Assembly (NCBI GenBank): GCA_910575695.1
Contig: CAJTGJ010000004.1
Location: 62,001 to 126,000 of the forward strand
Direction of reading: 5' to 3'
DNA length: 64,000 nucleotides
Source: Oscillospiraceae bacterium
GTDB taxonomy: Bacteria > Bacillota > Clostridia > Oscillospirales > Oscillospiraceae
Shown piece by piece: positions 50,572 to 59,142 of the stretch; the stretch's first letter is position 1; every line of letters begins with the position of its first letter. A program made the translations under genes and the position numbers. Under the pieces are notes generated by a model. The model was not told the origin of the DNA and searched no databases. It saw only the letters and a list, made by a program, of their open reading frames with translations.

Positions 50572-51222
50572 TCAAGACTGCCGGTTCACTGGAAGGCAGA
50601 CCTGGAGTCCCAGACGCTCCAACACTTTAGGATAGAGCTGCCGCTCAAACTCCCGGTACGCCGGGGTGGACTTGTCCACCTCCCGGAGATTCGCCTTTTT
50701 GCAGGCAGTGCCGGGTATGGCCTCCCATTCCGCCGTTTTGAACAGAAACGCCTCCAGATACCGCATCTGCGTAAGGTTGTCCGCCAACTCGAACCAGCCG
50801 CGGGAATCCTCGTATGGGAATTGCTCGGATAACCGGAAGCCGGTCAGCTCCTGCGCCGCATGAAACAGGTGAAAGCCATTGCTGTCCAGGAACGGGGAGA
50901 GCACCTCGTAGATTTGCTTCGGTTCTACTGCGGCAGACGCGAAAATCGCCTGCGCCGCTTCTTTGAAGGCATTGGCCCGCTGTGCCTCCACATAAAGCCG
51001 GGAGCGCAGGCCGTCGATCTCGTTGTCCAGCGCCGCGCACCGCCTGTCCAGCGCATCATACCGCTGCCGGAACCGCTCGGTATGCTTTTTCTGAAGTTCC
51101 AGACGGGTCCTGGTTTCCGCCAGCTCACGTTCCAGCTCCTGCTGGCGGGACGAGGTGAAGATATCCGTCAGTCTCATTCGCCACAACCCAAATGGGCTCA
51201 AACTTTTTGCGGTCATTTCCAT
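50572..51222 (-). CDS. Coiled-coil hypothetical protein
   Basis: The start at 51222 has GAAGGGAG 10 bases upstream. Residues about 20-90 form a coiled coil (RQQELERELAETRTRLELQKKHTERFRQRYDALDRRCAALDNEIDGLRSRL), followed by a helical domain (FHLFHAAQELTGFRLSEQFPYEDSRGWFELADNLTQMRYLEAF). Unrecognised; it belongs to the island with the second serine recombinase. Confidence 0.6.
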   Translation of the reverse strand: MEMTAKSLSPFGLWRMRLTDIFTSSRQQELERELAETRTRLELQKKHTERFRQRYDALDRRCAALDNEIDGLRSRLYVEAQRANAFKEAAQAIFASAAVEPKQIYEVLSPFLDSNGFHLFHAAQELTGFRLSEQFPYEDSRGWFELADNLTQMRYLEAFLFKTAEWEAIPGTACKKANLREVDKSTPAYREFERQLYPKVLERLGLQVCLPVNRQS

Positions 51223-51881
51223 ATCGTTTGTACTCCCTTCGATGTTGAAATAGTGCTTGATCACAGAAAAACAGGGACCGCCTGTTTGATGGTCAGGCGA
51301 TCCCCGTGGCTTCCAAAATCAAGAATGCGGTCATCCTGTGCTATGCACGAAACCCAGAGAGGTCCAGCCGCCTTTTCATGCCAAAACATAGGCTAAGGGC
51401 GCATTTTATCAATGGGCCAGCTTAGCTTGGATAACCACAGATAGAAAATTACGAAAGACGAATCCTTCGCTTGCCCGTATTCGACACTACTCCCCCAGGC
51501 ATCGGGCGACAGACTGAAACCATGCTGTGCACGTCACGGGAATCTCACCCCTCCGAGGATCTCTCCGAGCTGCCCCCATGAAAATGGCTGGACAGGAGTA
51601 TCATTATGTACTGACGAGGTCGTTGCGAAACAGCTTGTCCTGCTGTTTTGTGGACGGATGGGTACCGCTCGCCGCCTTAATTGGCCGTCTTTTATGCGGG
51701 GAACCGCACAGGCGGGTCTTGGCGCATCCTCCAAAGTCGCTTTGCGCTTTTGGCGCTTCGTCAGGGAACGTATTTCAGTCGCCGGATATGACCGGGCTGG
51801 CCCGGTGTTTTTCAAGGTGCGGAAGGAGAAACGAAAAGACCCCCTCACTGTGTAGGCAGCGAGAGGGCCTTTTTTATAAGG
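51223..51881. other. Long stretch without a convincing gene
   Basis: About 660 bases. I see a CGCCTG/CAGGCG hairpin near 51280, a longer plus-strand frame (51527-51910) without recognisable features, and a terminator-like hairpin at its right end. Possibly the remains of an island end or a regulatory RNA. Confidence 0.4.
51839..51876 (+). terminator. Terminator-like hairpin
   Basis: CCCTCACTG...CAGCGAGAGGG followed by CCTTTTTTAT. It faces the plus strand and lies just after the convergent regulator gene at 51882. Confidence 0.55.
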
Positions 51882-52349
51882 TCATTTCAAAAATTTTTTT
51901 ATTTTTTTGAAGCGCTGGGAGATTGCGGACTGAGAGCATCCCCATTTCAGCGCCAATTCAGACTGTTCATGCCCTTCCAGCACAATAAATGTCAGCAGTT
52001 CCAGATCCTTGGTTGAGAGCTTGACCAGCTTGGCGTGGCAGTCTGCATTGCTGATTGTGTCGATCCATGCATAACGGCCAGGGAAATCCTCAACGCCAAA
52101 CGTAACTGATAGGGAGGAAAACCTTTTAAACAACGTGCTCGACATATCCCCGCAGTCACCGTACAAGTATGTATCTGGCAGGGGTTGGGTATGGTTCTCA
52201 TAGGTTCGCCGGGCGAGGAATGAATTCCAGTCATATGTGTACATGGCCTTAATATCATCTGGCTCCATACCTGCGTCCTCATATTCCTTTTGGAGCCTTT
52301 TCCAGTCCTCATCAAACCGCTTCTTTTCTTTTGCATAGTTAAAACCCAT
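51882..52349 (-). CDS. Sigma-70 region 4-like regulator
   Basis: This 155-residue protein has a C-terminal helix-turn-helix in LSTKDLELLTFIVLEGHEQSELALKWGCSQSAISQRFKKIKKFLK. Its N-terminal part (FNYAKEKKRFDEDWKRLQKEYEDAGMEPDDIKAMY) is typical of the small ICE regulators of Firmicutes. It probably controls the island genes at 48-51 kb. The inverted repeat 52435-52490 lies in its promoter region. Confidence 0.78.
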   Translation of the reverse strand: MGFNYAKEKKRFDEDWKRLQKEYEDAGMEPDDIKAMYTYDWNSFLARRTYENHTQPLPDTYLYGDCGDMSSTLFKRFSSLSVTFGVEDFPGRYAWIDTISNADCHAKLVKLSTKDLELLTFIVLEGHEQSELALKWGCSQSAISQRFKKIKKFLK

Positions 52350-52434
52350 GCGTTTTGCCTCCTAATCTTCTGAAATTGGGGTAAAACCCTTGATTTCAGA
52401 AGCGGAGGGCCCCGGCAGTGAGGCAAAAATACTT

Positions 52435-52490
52435 GACACTTTTCGATTCGTTTTAACAGTAAAGACTGTTGAAACGTGTCAAAAAGTGTC
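52435..52490 (-). promoter_or_regulatory. 25-bp inverted repeat in the promoter region of the sigma-like gene
   Basis: GACACTTTTCGATTCGTTTT...AACAG mirrors CTGTTGAAACG...AAAGTGTC around a 6-base spacer, with a few mismatches. A TTGACA box on the minus strand lies inside an arm. It is either an operator for a dimeric regulator or a leader hairpin. Confidence 0.55.
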
Positions 52491-52494
52491 GAAT

Positions 52495-52537
52495 AAAAAA
52501 AGGGTGCAAATTGCCATGCAATTTGCACCCTTTTTTT
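52495..52537. terminator. Perfect bidirectional terminator
   Basis: AAAAAAAGGGTGCAAATTGC and its exact complement GCAATTTGCACCCTTTTTTT around CAT. It isolates the island from the metabolic region. Confidence 0.88.
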
Positions 52538-52689
52538 GAGGGAAATCATTATCTCGTTATGTCTATTCTCCAGTATTGTCTTGCGGAAGTGCAATAATAA
52601 TGGAAAAGCATTTTTCCTGGTATGTGCACGACACTTTGATACGGCATCTTTCTCTCTGTTTAAATTTGGAATTGGGATTCAAAAGAAAA

Positions 52690-52717
52690 CTGGGAAGCTT
52701 ATTGTGACGCTTCCCAG
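52690..52717. terminator. Short hairpin downstream of acpS
   Basis: CTGGGAAGC and GCTTCCCAG arms without a clear T-run, in the 570-base gap (52350-52918) that otherwise shows no gene. Confidence 0.35.
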
Positions 52718-52918
52718 CTAAAGATTTATGTGGCTATCCTCTGAGCGATCCGAAACAAAACACAAATTGCCAGGTTCAAGTGATTAGGCAGAGTTTCGGA
52801 TAAAGCAAATGGAAAAGGCAGAAACAAAACTCTTTCAAATAGAACTGGAGATTAACATTAAGTAAACCGTAACTGTACTGAAACCGAGTGTCTTGGCCGT
52901 ACTAACCAAAACAAGCAA

Positions 52919-53305
52919 TTATGATTCGGCAACTACAAAAGCGGTAGCCATGTCGCCTGCCGTTGTTATGGAGACGAAAAGCGTTGTGATTTCAGCACGG
53001 TTCAATATTGTGCTGAGAAATTCGTCAACATAGATATATGGACTCCCGTCCTCATGATTTCTTGTTTCAATTCGACGATAGTCAAACCCCTTATCTGGTA
53101 ACCTTGGAGCAATCGCTTTAAATGCGGCCTCTTTTACGGCAAATCGGGACGCAAGGTATTCTGCCGGATTTGTTTTTTCCTGTGCGGCGGACAATTCCCC
53201 TTGTGTAAATACTCTGGACACAACGCCTTTTGTCGTGCGTTCCAGCAGTTCTGCGATGTCTTTGATAGCAACCGCATCAATTCCGATTCCCTTAACCATA
53301 GTCAT
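52919..53305 (-). CDS. acpS: Holo-[acyl-carrier-protein] synthase
   Basis: This 128-residue protein has the AcpS signatures VKGIGIDAVAIKDIAELLER and YLASRFAVKEAAFKAIAPR, with metal-binding Asp and Glu. It transfers 4'-phosphopantetheine from CoA to a serine of carrier proteins. The gene follows the PucR-type regulator by about 20 bases and lies near the DUF35-ACP-ACP gene, so it is probably dedicated to that carrier. Start could be ATG 53305 or 53299; AGGCAGGT fits either. Confidence 0.9.
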   Translation of the reverse strand: MTMVKGIGIDAVAIKDIAELLERTTKGVVSRVFTQGELSAAQEKTNPAEYLASRFAVKEAAFKAIAPRLPDKGFDYRRIETRNHEDGSPYIYVDEFLSTILNRAEITTLFVSITTAGDMATAFVVAES

Positions 53306-53325
53306 CACCTGCCTTATATGTTTTG

Positions 53326-54885
53326 TCAGTGTTCTAATGCGGAATCCTGGAACTGATAAGAAAGAATATAGTATTGCCGTTCGGTGTTGGATACAGGCAG
53401 TTCTCCTAAAAGCTCAACAATTTTGTCAAAACGATAATTTAGAGAAGAACGGTGCATATTCATCGCCTTTGCCGTTTGAACCAGATTCCTGTCATTCAAG
53501 TAATACATATAAAGCGTGTATGCGAGTTCAGTGTTGTGTTTGTGGTCGTGATCCATGAGACATTTTAGCGTTGGGCACAGGAAAACCTCCAGAGGTTCTT
53601 TTTGCAGGAACAGATTCTTCAGATGCACAAGATAATAATCCTCATAGCGATAGCATCCCGGCACGTCGTGGACGGCCCGAGCCGCTTCCAACGCTCTCAG
53701 AGCCTGATTGAAGTAGAAACGGATTTCCATTATGTTGGAGAAATTGTTGCTGAGAGAGGCGTATAGCTTATTCTTTACACAGAAAGCCTGGAAGGATGCG
53801 AACGATGTATCTGAGAGTTTGCCGCTGGGCATAACCGGAATCAGGGCAAGTATTTTCTTCTCGTAATCCACAATTCTGCTGTTGGCAAAAAGGTATTCAA
53901 GCTGATTGTGGATCTGAAGCATATTGACAGCGCCCGGCGTCAACTCTGCTGAAATGACAAGACAACGCATATTGTCGGGGAATGTACGATCCAGCTGATA
54001 GATAAACACCTGATAGGCACCACTCACCACAACCGCCTCATCCAGCAGATCAAGGATAAAGCGCTCAGACGGTCGTTTTCCGTTTTGACGCAGCAGTTCA
54101 TCGTGTTTCATTTGCAGATAGATATAGCTGCGCAGAACCATCAGCAGTTCCTTGTCCATCTCAGTAAAGGTGTGGTCGAACTCGTTTACAACAATATGTC
54201 CATAATCCTTTTCCGCACTGACAGACACCAGCAGCTGGTTGATCTGCATCTGCTCATGGAAGGCTATGATTGGTTTTTTGCTCCTTTTTACCCGGCTGTG
54301 GAGGGCTCCACGATTTGCGAAGGTGTAATCGCCACTGGAAAATCCCCCATTTTCAAGCAGCATATCTGTTGTCTGGGATTCCTGCGCATACATCGCCTGT
54401 CTTGTTACACCGGCAATCCGATAGGAGGAGTCGAAAATCACGAGGGGGTTCCCCAGAAACGGATACGCCGCGTCAACCAGTGTCTGTACCCTGGCTCCCC
54501 CTGTCAAAGCGTCTAAAAGCACAGCGCTCAGGGCGTTTTTTTTGTTTTCTATGCGAAAGCGCTCCTGGATAACTTGGGCAATGCACTCAGTCTGTTCTGT
54601 CTGTACCAACAAAATACAGCCTTGACAGGTATGCGGTAGCTGCGGCTTCTCAAAAGCGGGGCCGGCGCAGAACACCAAATGGCCGCAAGGATCCTGTGCC
54701 GACTGTGTTACAGCCTTCAAGCTATCGCTGATATACACGGTGTCCGGGTCCAGTTGAGGAGGTGCATCCTGTTCCTTCAAAATCTCCCAACGTGTCAAAA
54801 CATCATCTCCCAGGGGGGTGCCCAGCACCTCGGCTGTATCATGGGCATCAAAGATCTCTTTCAGCAGGTTGATTGTAATACACAT
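53326..54885 (-). CDS. PucR-family transcriptional regulator
   Basis: The start at 54885 (GAGGAGGCC upstream) gives 519 residues. The C-terminal helix-turn-helix LAYTLYMYYLNDRNLVQTAKAMNMHRSSLNYRFDKIVELLG is characteristic of PucR/CdaR-type proteins. The middle (LVIFDSSYRIAGVTRQAMYA...) resembles their sensor part. It is divergent from the buk operon across a ~230-base gap and co-oriented with acpS, and so is the likely activator of the acyl cluster, responding to its substrate. Confidence 0.85.
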   Translation of the reverse strand: MCITINLLKEIFDAHDTAEVLGTPLGDDVLTRWEILKEQDAPPQLDPDTVYISDSLKAVTQSAQDPCGHLVFCAGPAFEKPQLPHTCQGCILLVQTEQTECIAQVIQERFRIENKKNALSAVLLDALTGGARVQTLVDAAYPFLGNPLVIFDSSYRIAGVTRQAMYAQESQTTDMLLENGGFSSGDYTFANRGALHSRVKRSKKPIIAFHEQMQINQLLVSVSAEKDYGHIVVNEFDHTFTEMDKELLMVLRSYIYLQMKHDELLRQNGKRPSERFILDLLDEAVVVSGAYQVFIYQLDRTFPDNMRCLVISAELTPGAVNMLQIHNQLEYLFANSRIVDYEKKILALIPVMPSGKLSDTSFASFQAFCVKNKLYASLSNNFSNIMEIRFYFNQALRALEAARAVHDVPGCYRYEDYYLVHLKNLFLQKEPLEVFLCPTLKCLMDHDHKHNTELAYTLYMYYLNDRNLVQTAKAMNMHRSSLNYRFDKIVELLGELPVSNTERQYYILSYQFQDSALEH

Positions 54886-55033
54886 GGAACCGGCCTCCTC
54901 CGGAGCATTCTTATGCTGTTTTCTGACATACATTTAATTATAGCAATTCATCGGGCTGCGTGCATCGTACAAGTTTGCAGGAAACAGATTGTTTTTTTCC
55001 TAAAGTTATGTACGTGGCATTTTGGTATGGCTG

Positions 55034-55039
55034 ATCTTA
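55034..55039 (+). promoter_or_regulatory. Likely -10 box of the buk operon
   Basis: TATAAT about 80 bases before the buk start; the -35 position (TGGCAT, 17 bases upstream) is weak, as expected for an activated promoter next to a PucR-type gene. Confidence 0.45.
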
Positions 55040-55117
55040 TAATCATAATATACAAATACAAGACGGCTTGCAACACAAAAGTTCATGGAAACATATGAGA
55101 AACAGGAGGAATACACG

Positions 55118-56230
55118 ATGAAAGACACCTATACAATCCTGACGGTAAATCCCGGCTCAACAGGGACAAAGCTGGGACTGGTCCGCGGGGACGAGATCTT
55201 GCTGGACCTGAATGTGGATACCCCCAAGGAACTGTTTAAGGACTGCCCTGATTTTGTAGATCAGGTGCCGAAACGTGAGCAAATGATTTGGGATATGCTG
55301 CGGGAGGCAAATGTCAACCTGGAATCCATTGATGCCGTATCCGGCCGCGGCGTAGGCGTCCATTCCTGCACAGGCGGTACATACCTCATCAACGACCTTG
55401 CCTATGAGCACGCGCTGCATGACGTGGAGGGCATCAATCATCCCGCAACATTGGGCATCGTGCTTGCGGCCAAAATCGCCGAAAGGCTGAATGTGCCTGC
55501 GTATTTCGTCAATCCGATGAGCACGGATGAGCTGAGCGATGTGGCGCGGATGACCGGCATCCGTGGATTATACCGGCCCTCCCACGCCCATCCTCTGAAT
55601 ATGAAGCAGGTGGCGATTCATCACAGCCAACTGATGAAAAAGCGCTATGAGGACTGCAACTATGTGATTCTTCACATGGGCGGTGGGACAAGCATCGCGG
55701 CCCACGAGAAAGGGCGGGCTGTAGACAGCACCCGCATTGGAGACGGCCAGGGGCCAATCTGCCCGAACCGGAGCGGCGATCTCTGTATTGACGATGTGAT
55801 GACCTTGATCCGGAAGGGCATGACGCCGGAGGAAATCAACGAAATTGCCTCCCGCCGGGGCGGACTCATGCAGCTGTGCGGCACCGATGATGTGCGGAAA
55901 ATCCGCGGTGAACTGATTCCCGCCGGGGACAAACGGGCAAAGCTGGCGTTGGAAGCTATGGAATACACGATGGTCAAATGGGCCGCGATGATGGCCGGCG
56001 CCCTGCGGGGACAGGTGGACGCCATCCTGATGACGGGCGGGCTTGCCAACGACAAGGTTTTGGTGGAGCAGCTTACGAAGGATTTGAGCTGGATTGCCCC
56101 GGTCTACGTTTATCCGGGCAGCTTTGAGACAGAAGCGCTGGCCTCCGGGGCGATTCGGGTGCTGAGCGGCGCAGAAGAAGTAAAAGAGTATACGGGCAAG
56201 CCGGTATGGAACGGTTTTGATTTTGACTGA
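55118..56230 (+). CDS. buk: Butyrate kinase-family acyl kinase
   Basis: This 370-residue protein (ATG 55118, AGGAGG) has the ASKHA-fold phosphate loop LTVNPGSTGTKLGL, VSGRGVG, INHPATLGIVLA, the substrate box YFVNPMSTDELSDVARMTGIRGLYRPSHAHPLN and LHMGGGTSIAAHEKGRAVDSTRIGDGQGP. It converts acyl-phosphate and ADP to carboxylate and ATP. First gene of an operon with thioesterase, redox proteins, thiolase-like enzyme, ACP and phosphotransacetylase. The true acyl group may be other than butyryl. Confidence 0.92.
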   Translation: MKDTYTILTVNPGSTGTKLGLVRGDEILLDLNVDTPKELFKDCPDFVDQVPKREQMIWDMLREANVNLESIDAVSGRGVGVHSCTGGTYLINDLAYEHALHDVEGINHPATLGIVLAAKIAERLNVPAYFVNPMSTDELSDVARMTGIRGLYRPSHAHPLNMKQVAIHHSQLMKKRYEDCNYVILHMGGGTSIAAHEKGRAVDSTRIGDGQGPICPNRSGDLCIDDVMTLIRKGMTPEEINEIASRRGGLMQLCGTDDVRKIRGELIPAGDKRAKLALEAMEYTMVKWAAMMAGALRGQVDAILMTGGLANDKVLVEQLTKDLSWIAPVYVYPGSFETEALASGAIRVLSGAEEVKEYTGKPVWNGFDFD

Positions 56231-56240
56231 GACAGGACGG

Positions 56241-57032
56241 ATGGGATTCCCAGCATTCACGGCCTGCTGTCCCGAGGGTGTACTGGAGATGAAATTCACC
56301 GCTGCCCGCTGTGATATGGATCCATTCGGCCGGATGCCGCCCTATATGTTGGCTAAGGTAATGGAGACCGCCATGAAACAACAGATGGAGATGTGCGGCT
56401 GGGGCAGGGAGATGGTTGAAAAAACAGGCGTAACGTGGGTTGTCGGGTGGACTTCGCTTCAAATCAGACGGCTGCCCCATGGGGGAGAAAACCTTTTGGT
56501 GAGGATTTGGCCGGGCCGAAAAAAATTTTCCATGCACGTCCGCAAGTATGCTTTTTTCACCGAGGCGGGCGAGCCGCTTGTAAGTGCCGCAGTGCTGTTT
56601 TTGCCGATGGATCGAAGAAGCCGGAAGCTGACGCTGACGGCGGATATTCCGGAACTGCCGGAGGTGATGCTCCCCGGGGAGGCGAATATTCCCAGCCTGC
56701 GCCAGCCTTTTCCCCATGAGCTGTCCCGTCAATGCGTGCGAACGGTATGCGCCCATGAAATTGATGAGAACGGCCACATGAACAACACCTGCTATCTCAA
56801 GTGGGCCAGCGAACTCTGCGACCAGGAGTTCCATGCGCAGCACAAGCCCCGATCTATCTGGGTTCAGTATATCAGTGAGCTGACAGAAGGCCAAAGGGTA
56901 ACGCTGGAATATGCCGAAACGGGGCAGCGTTTTTTCATCCGTGGGACGGCCAATCAGGCGGATTCGTTTCTTGCTGTTATTCAATATGAATCCTGCGACC
57001 CTTCGGCGGCAGAGAACGTCTATACTAAATAA
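56241..57032 (+). CDS. Acyl-ACP thioesterase
   Basis: Two hot-dog domains: the first starts EMKFTAARCDMDPFGRMPPYMLAKVMETAMKQQ, the second carries CAHEIDENGHMNNTCYLKWASEL, the D-x-N-G-H-x-N-N signature of FatA/FatB-type and bacterial acyl-ACP thioesterases. It hydrolyses acyl-ACP to free acid. Start is uncertain: ATG 56217 overlaps buk; 56241 and 56289 are alternatives. Directly behind buk, it fits a pathway with ACP-bound acyl groups. Confidence 0.88.
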   Translation: MGFPAFTACCPEGVLEMKFTAARCDMDPFGRMPPYMLAKVMETAMKQQMEMCGWGREMVEKTGVTWVVGWTSLQIRRLPHGGENLLVRIWPGRKKFSMHVRKYAFFTEAGEPLVSAAVLFLPMDRRSRKLTLTADIPELPEVMLPGEANIPSLRQPFPHELSRQCVRTVCAHEIDENGHMNNTCYLKWASELCDQEFHAQHKPRSIWVQYISELTEGQRVTLEYAETGQRFFIRGTANQADSFLAVIQYESCDPSAAENVYTK

Positions 57033-57087
57033 GATTTCCCGTAAAAAAGCATCAATAAAACTATTTTGAGAGGAGTGGCCAGACAGT

Positions 57088-57378
57088 ATGATCGTGGAAA
57101 ACAGAGGTCAGCAGCAAAGCGTGCGGTATGTAGTGGATACGGCCCGCTGCTGCGGGTGCAGGAGGTGTATCCGCAGATGCCAGGAGAACGTGTGGCAGTG
57201 GGATGAGGAACATCACCACGCGTATCCCAAGTATCCGGATGACTGCGTCCTGTGCTACCAGTGTGAAATGGACTGCCTGAACAATGTCATTGACATTCAG
57301 GCAATCTCCACCCTACAGGTGGACCCGCTGGAGTACAGCGCGGACTTGATGAAGAAATCGAAGGAGGCGAAGCAGTAA
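57088..57378 (+). CDS. Ferredoxin-like 2[4Fe-4S] protein
   Basis: This 96-residue protein has two clusters: CCGCRRCIRRCQ and CVLCYQCEMDC. It reads VVDTARCCGCRRCIRRCQENVWQWDEEHHHAYPKYPDDCVLCYQC, resembling the AprB/QmoB-like small subunit that delivers electrons to a flavoprotein. It overlaps the flavoprotein start (TAATG), so the two likely form one complex. Confidence 0.85.
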   Translation: MIVENRGQQQSVRYVVDTARCCGCRRCIRRCQENVWQWDEEHHHAYPKYPDDCVLCYQCEMDCLNNVIDIQAISTLQVDPLEYSADLMKKSKEAKQ

Positions 57379-59129
57379 TGGCAGATGTGAGAGATTACGG
57401 GGAACTGTTCACTGCGGATATCCTGATCGTCGGCGGCAGTATGTCCGGCCTGACCACCGCCATCCGGGCCAAGGAGAATAACCCGGAGTTGGACATCCTG
57501 GTCATTGACAAGGGGATCATCGGCTGGAACGGTCAGTCCACAAAGGCCGGAAACGGCATCCGCGCCACCTCGAAGGCCCCGGACGGTGTGATGAATGCCT
57601 TGGGATACCTGGTGAATGCCCACACCCCGTTTTTGAACGACCAGGAATTCCTCAAGCGGTATCTGGAGGTTCATCGGGATAACATCGACTACATGAAGCA
57701 CTGCGGCGTCCAAGTGTCCTGCGATGAGGACGGCAACGCCATGCCGCTTACGTTTATTCCCAACGCACTGGATATGGCGGGCGTGTCCATCAACGTCAAC
57801 GAACAGCTCCGGGCCTTTGCCCTGAAGTTGGGCATCCGCCTCATGAGCCGCGTCAATGTTTTTGAACTGCTGACCAGCAAAAAGGGCAAGGTCATCGGTG
57901 CCATCGGCTTTGACATGGATCACGGTGAGTGTAAGATTTTCCACGCGAAAGCGGTGGCCATGGCAACCCAGGGTTGCCATTTCAAGAAGATTGGCCTTGA
58001 ATTTATGGGGTATGGCACCGGTGTTGGCGCCATGTACCGCGCCGGTGCGGTTATGCGCAACGTGGAGTTTTCTACACAGGTAGACGTGGTGTTCAAAAAG
58101 ACCAACACCCCCATCTACGGTGGCTTTAACATGATTTGCAACAAGCACGGGGAGAACCTGACCAAAAAGTACATCGGCCACTTGGAATGGGAGGTGACTC
58201 CCGCCCTCGTCAATGCAATGGTGCAGGAGGTTGCCGCAGGCAACGGGCCGCTGTGGGTGGATCTGGAAAAGCCCGACGAGGTTCGCATGATGATTGGCGG
58301 CACGGATATGGATGAGTCCACCCAGCGCATGATGCGTGACAAGATGGCGTGGGAGCATCTGGTGTTTACCAAAACGGCAAAAAATATCGGCGAGGTGGGT
58401 ACAAAGCCGGAGACCACGATCAAAACCGTTATCCAGGTGGAACCCATCAAGGTGGATACCGACATCAAAACAGACGTGGAGGGCCTTTGGGCTCCGGGCA
58501 AGGTGTCCACACAGGGCAACGCCTACTTCGGCTGGACCCGAGGCGACGGCCTGGGCAACGCCGCTACCACTGGTATGATGGCCGGCGACAGCATCGCACC
58601 CTATGCCGCAGCGGCGGACTGGGACGACATTGACCTGGAGCAGGTGGCCGCGTTTAAGGAGAAGATCTATGCGCCGCTGAAGCGCCCCAACGGGCGGCAG
58701 CCCAAAGAGATCTACGACATGATTGAGCGCTATATTTTCGATGTCAACAAGTGCGTCCTGAAAAGCGAGGCCGAAATCCGCAAGGTTTATCAGGACATTG
58801 AGGAGATGAAAAAGATCGTTCCCCAGCTCACCGCGGATGACCCCCATTCGCTCTCTAAGTGCCTGGAGGCGGCGGACACCATCCTGTGCCTGGAGATGAT
58901 TTTCCGCTCCGCAGATATGCGTAAGGAGAGCCGGGGCATCATGTACCCCCACTACCGGACGGACTACCCCGAGATGGACAACGAGAACTGGCTGAAGTGG
59001 ATCAATATCCGCCAGGGCGAGGACGGCGAAATGGAGCTGTTCACCGAGGACATCCCCATGTGGAGATATCCCATCCGCCCGGAAGGGTACAAGATCCCGG
59101 AAGGCCACACGGAAGAATACTACAAATAA
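57378..59129 (+). CDS. Fumarate reductase/AprA-like FAD flavoprotein
   Basis: This 583-residue protein starts with the dinucleotide-binding fold ADILIVGGSMSGLTTAIRAKENN and the FAD motif DKGIIGWNGQSTKAGNGIRA. It continues to VSTQGNAYFGWTRGDGLGNAATTGMMAGDSIA and an AprA-like helical C-terminus (SRGIMYPHYRTDYPEMDNENWLKWINI). It belongs to the succinate dehydrogenase/fumarate reductase/adenylylsulfate reductase group. With the ferredoxin it probably oxidises or reduces an acyl intermediate; the substrate is unknown. Confidence 0.85.
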   Translation: MADVRDYGELFTADILIVGGSMSGLTTAIRAKENNPELDILVIDKGIIGWNGQSTKAGNGIRATSKAPDGVMNALGYLVNAHTPFLNDQEFLKRYLEVHRDNIDYMKHCGVQVSCDEDGNAMPLTFIPNALDMAGVSINVNEQLRAFALKLGIRLMSRVNVFELLTSKKGKVIGAIGFDMDHGECKIFHAKAVAMATQGCHFKKIGLEFMGYGTGVGAMYRAGAVMRNVEFSTQVDVVFKKTNTPIYGGFNMICNKHGENLTKKYIGHLEWEVTPALVNAMVQEVAAGNGPLWVDLEKPDEVRMMIGGTDMDESTQRMMRDKMAWEHLVFTKTAKNIGEVGTKPETTIKTVIQVEPIKVDTDIKTDVEGLWAPGKVSTQGNAYFGWTRGDGLGNAATTGMMAGDSIAPYAAAADWDDIDLEQVAAFKEKIYAPLKRPNGRQPKEIYDMIERYIFDVNKCVLKSEAEIRKVYQDIEEMKKIVPQLTADDPHSLSKCLEAADTILCLEMIFRSADMRKESRGIMYPHYRTDYPEMDNENWLKWINIRQGEDGEMELFTEDIPMWRYPIRPEGYKIPEGHTEEYYK

Positions 59130-59142
59130 GGAGGGGTGCGGG

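Noticed and set aside
51527-51910. Plus-strand 127-codon frame in the gap at 51.2-51.9 kb
   Set aside because: No RBS or recognisable motif; it runs through a terminator-like hairpin into the convergent regulator gene.
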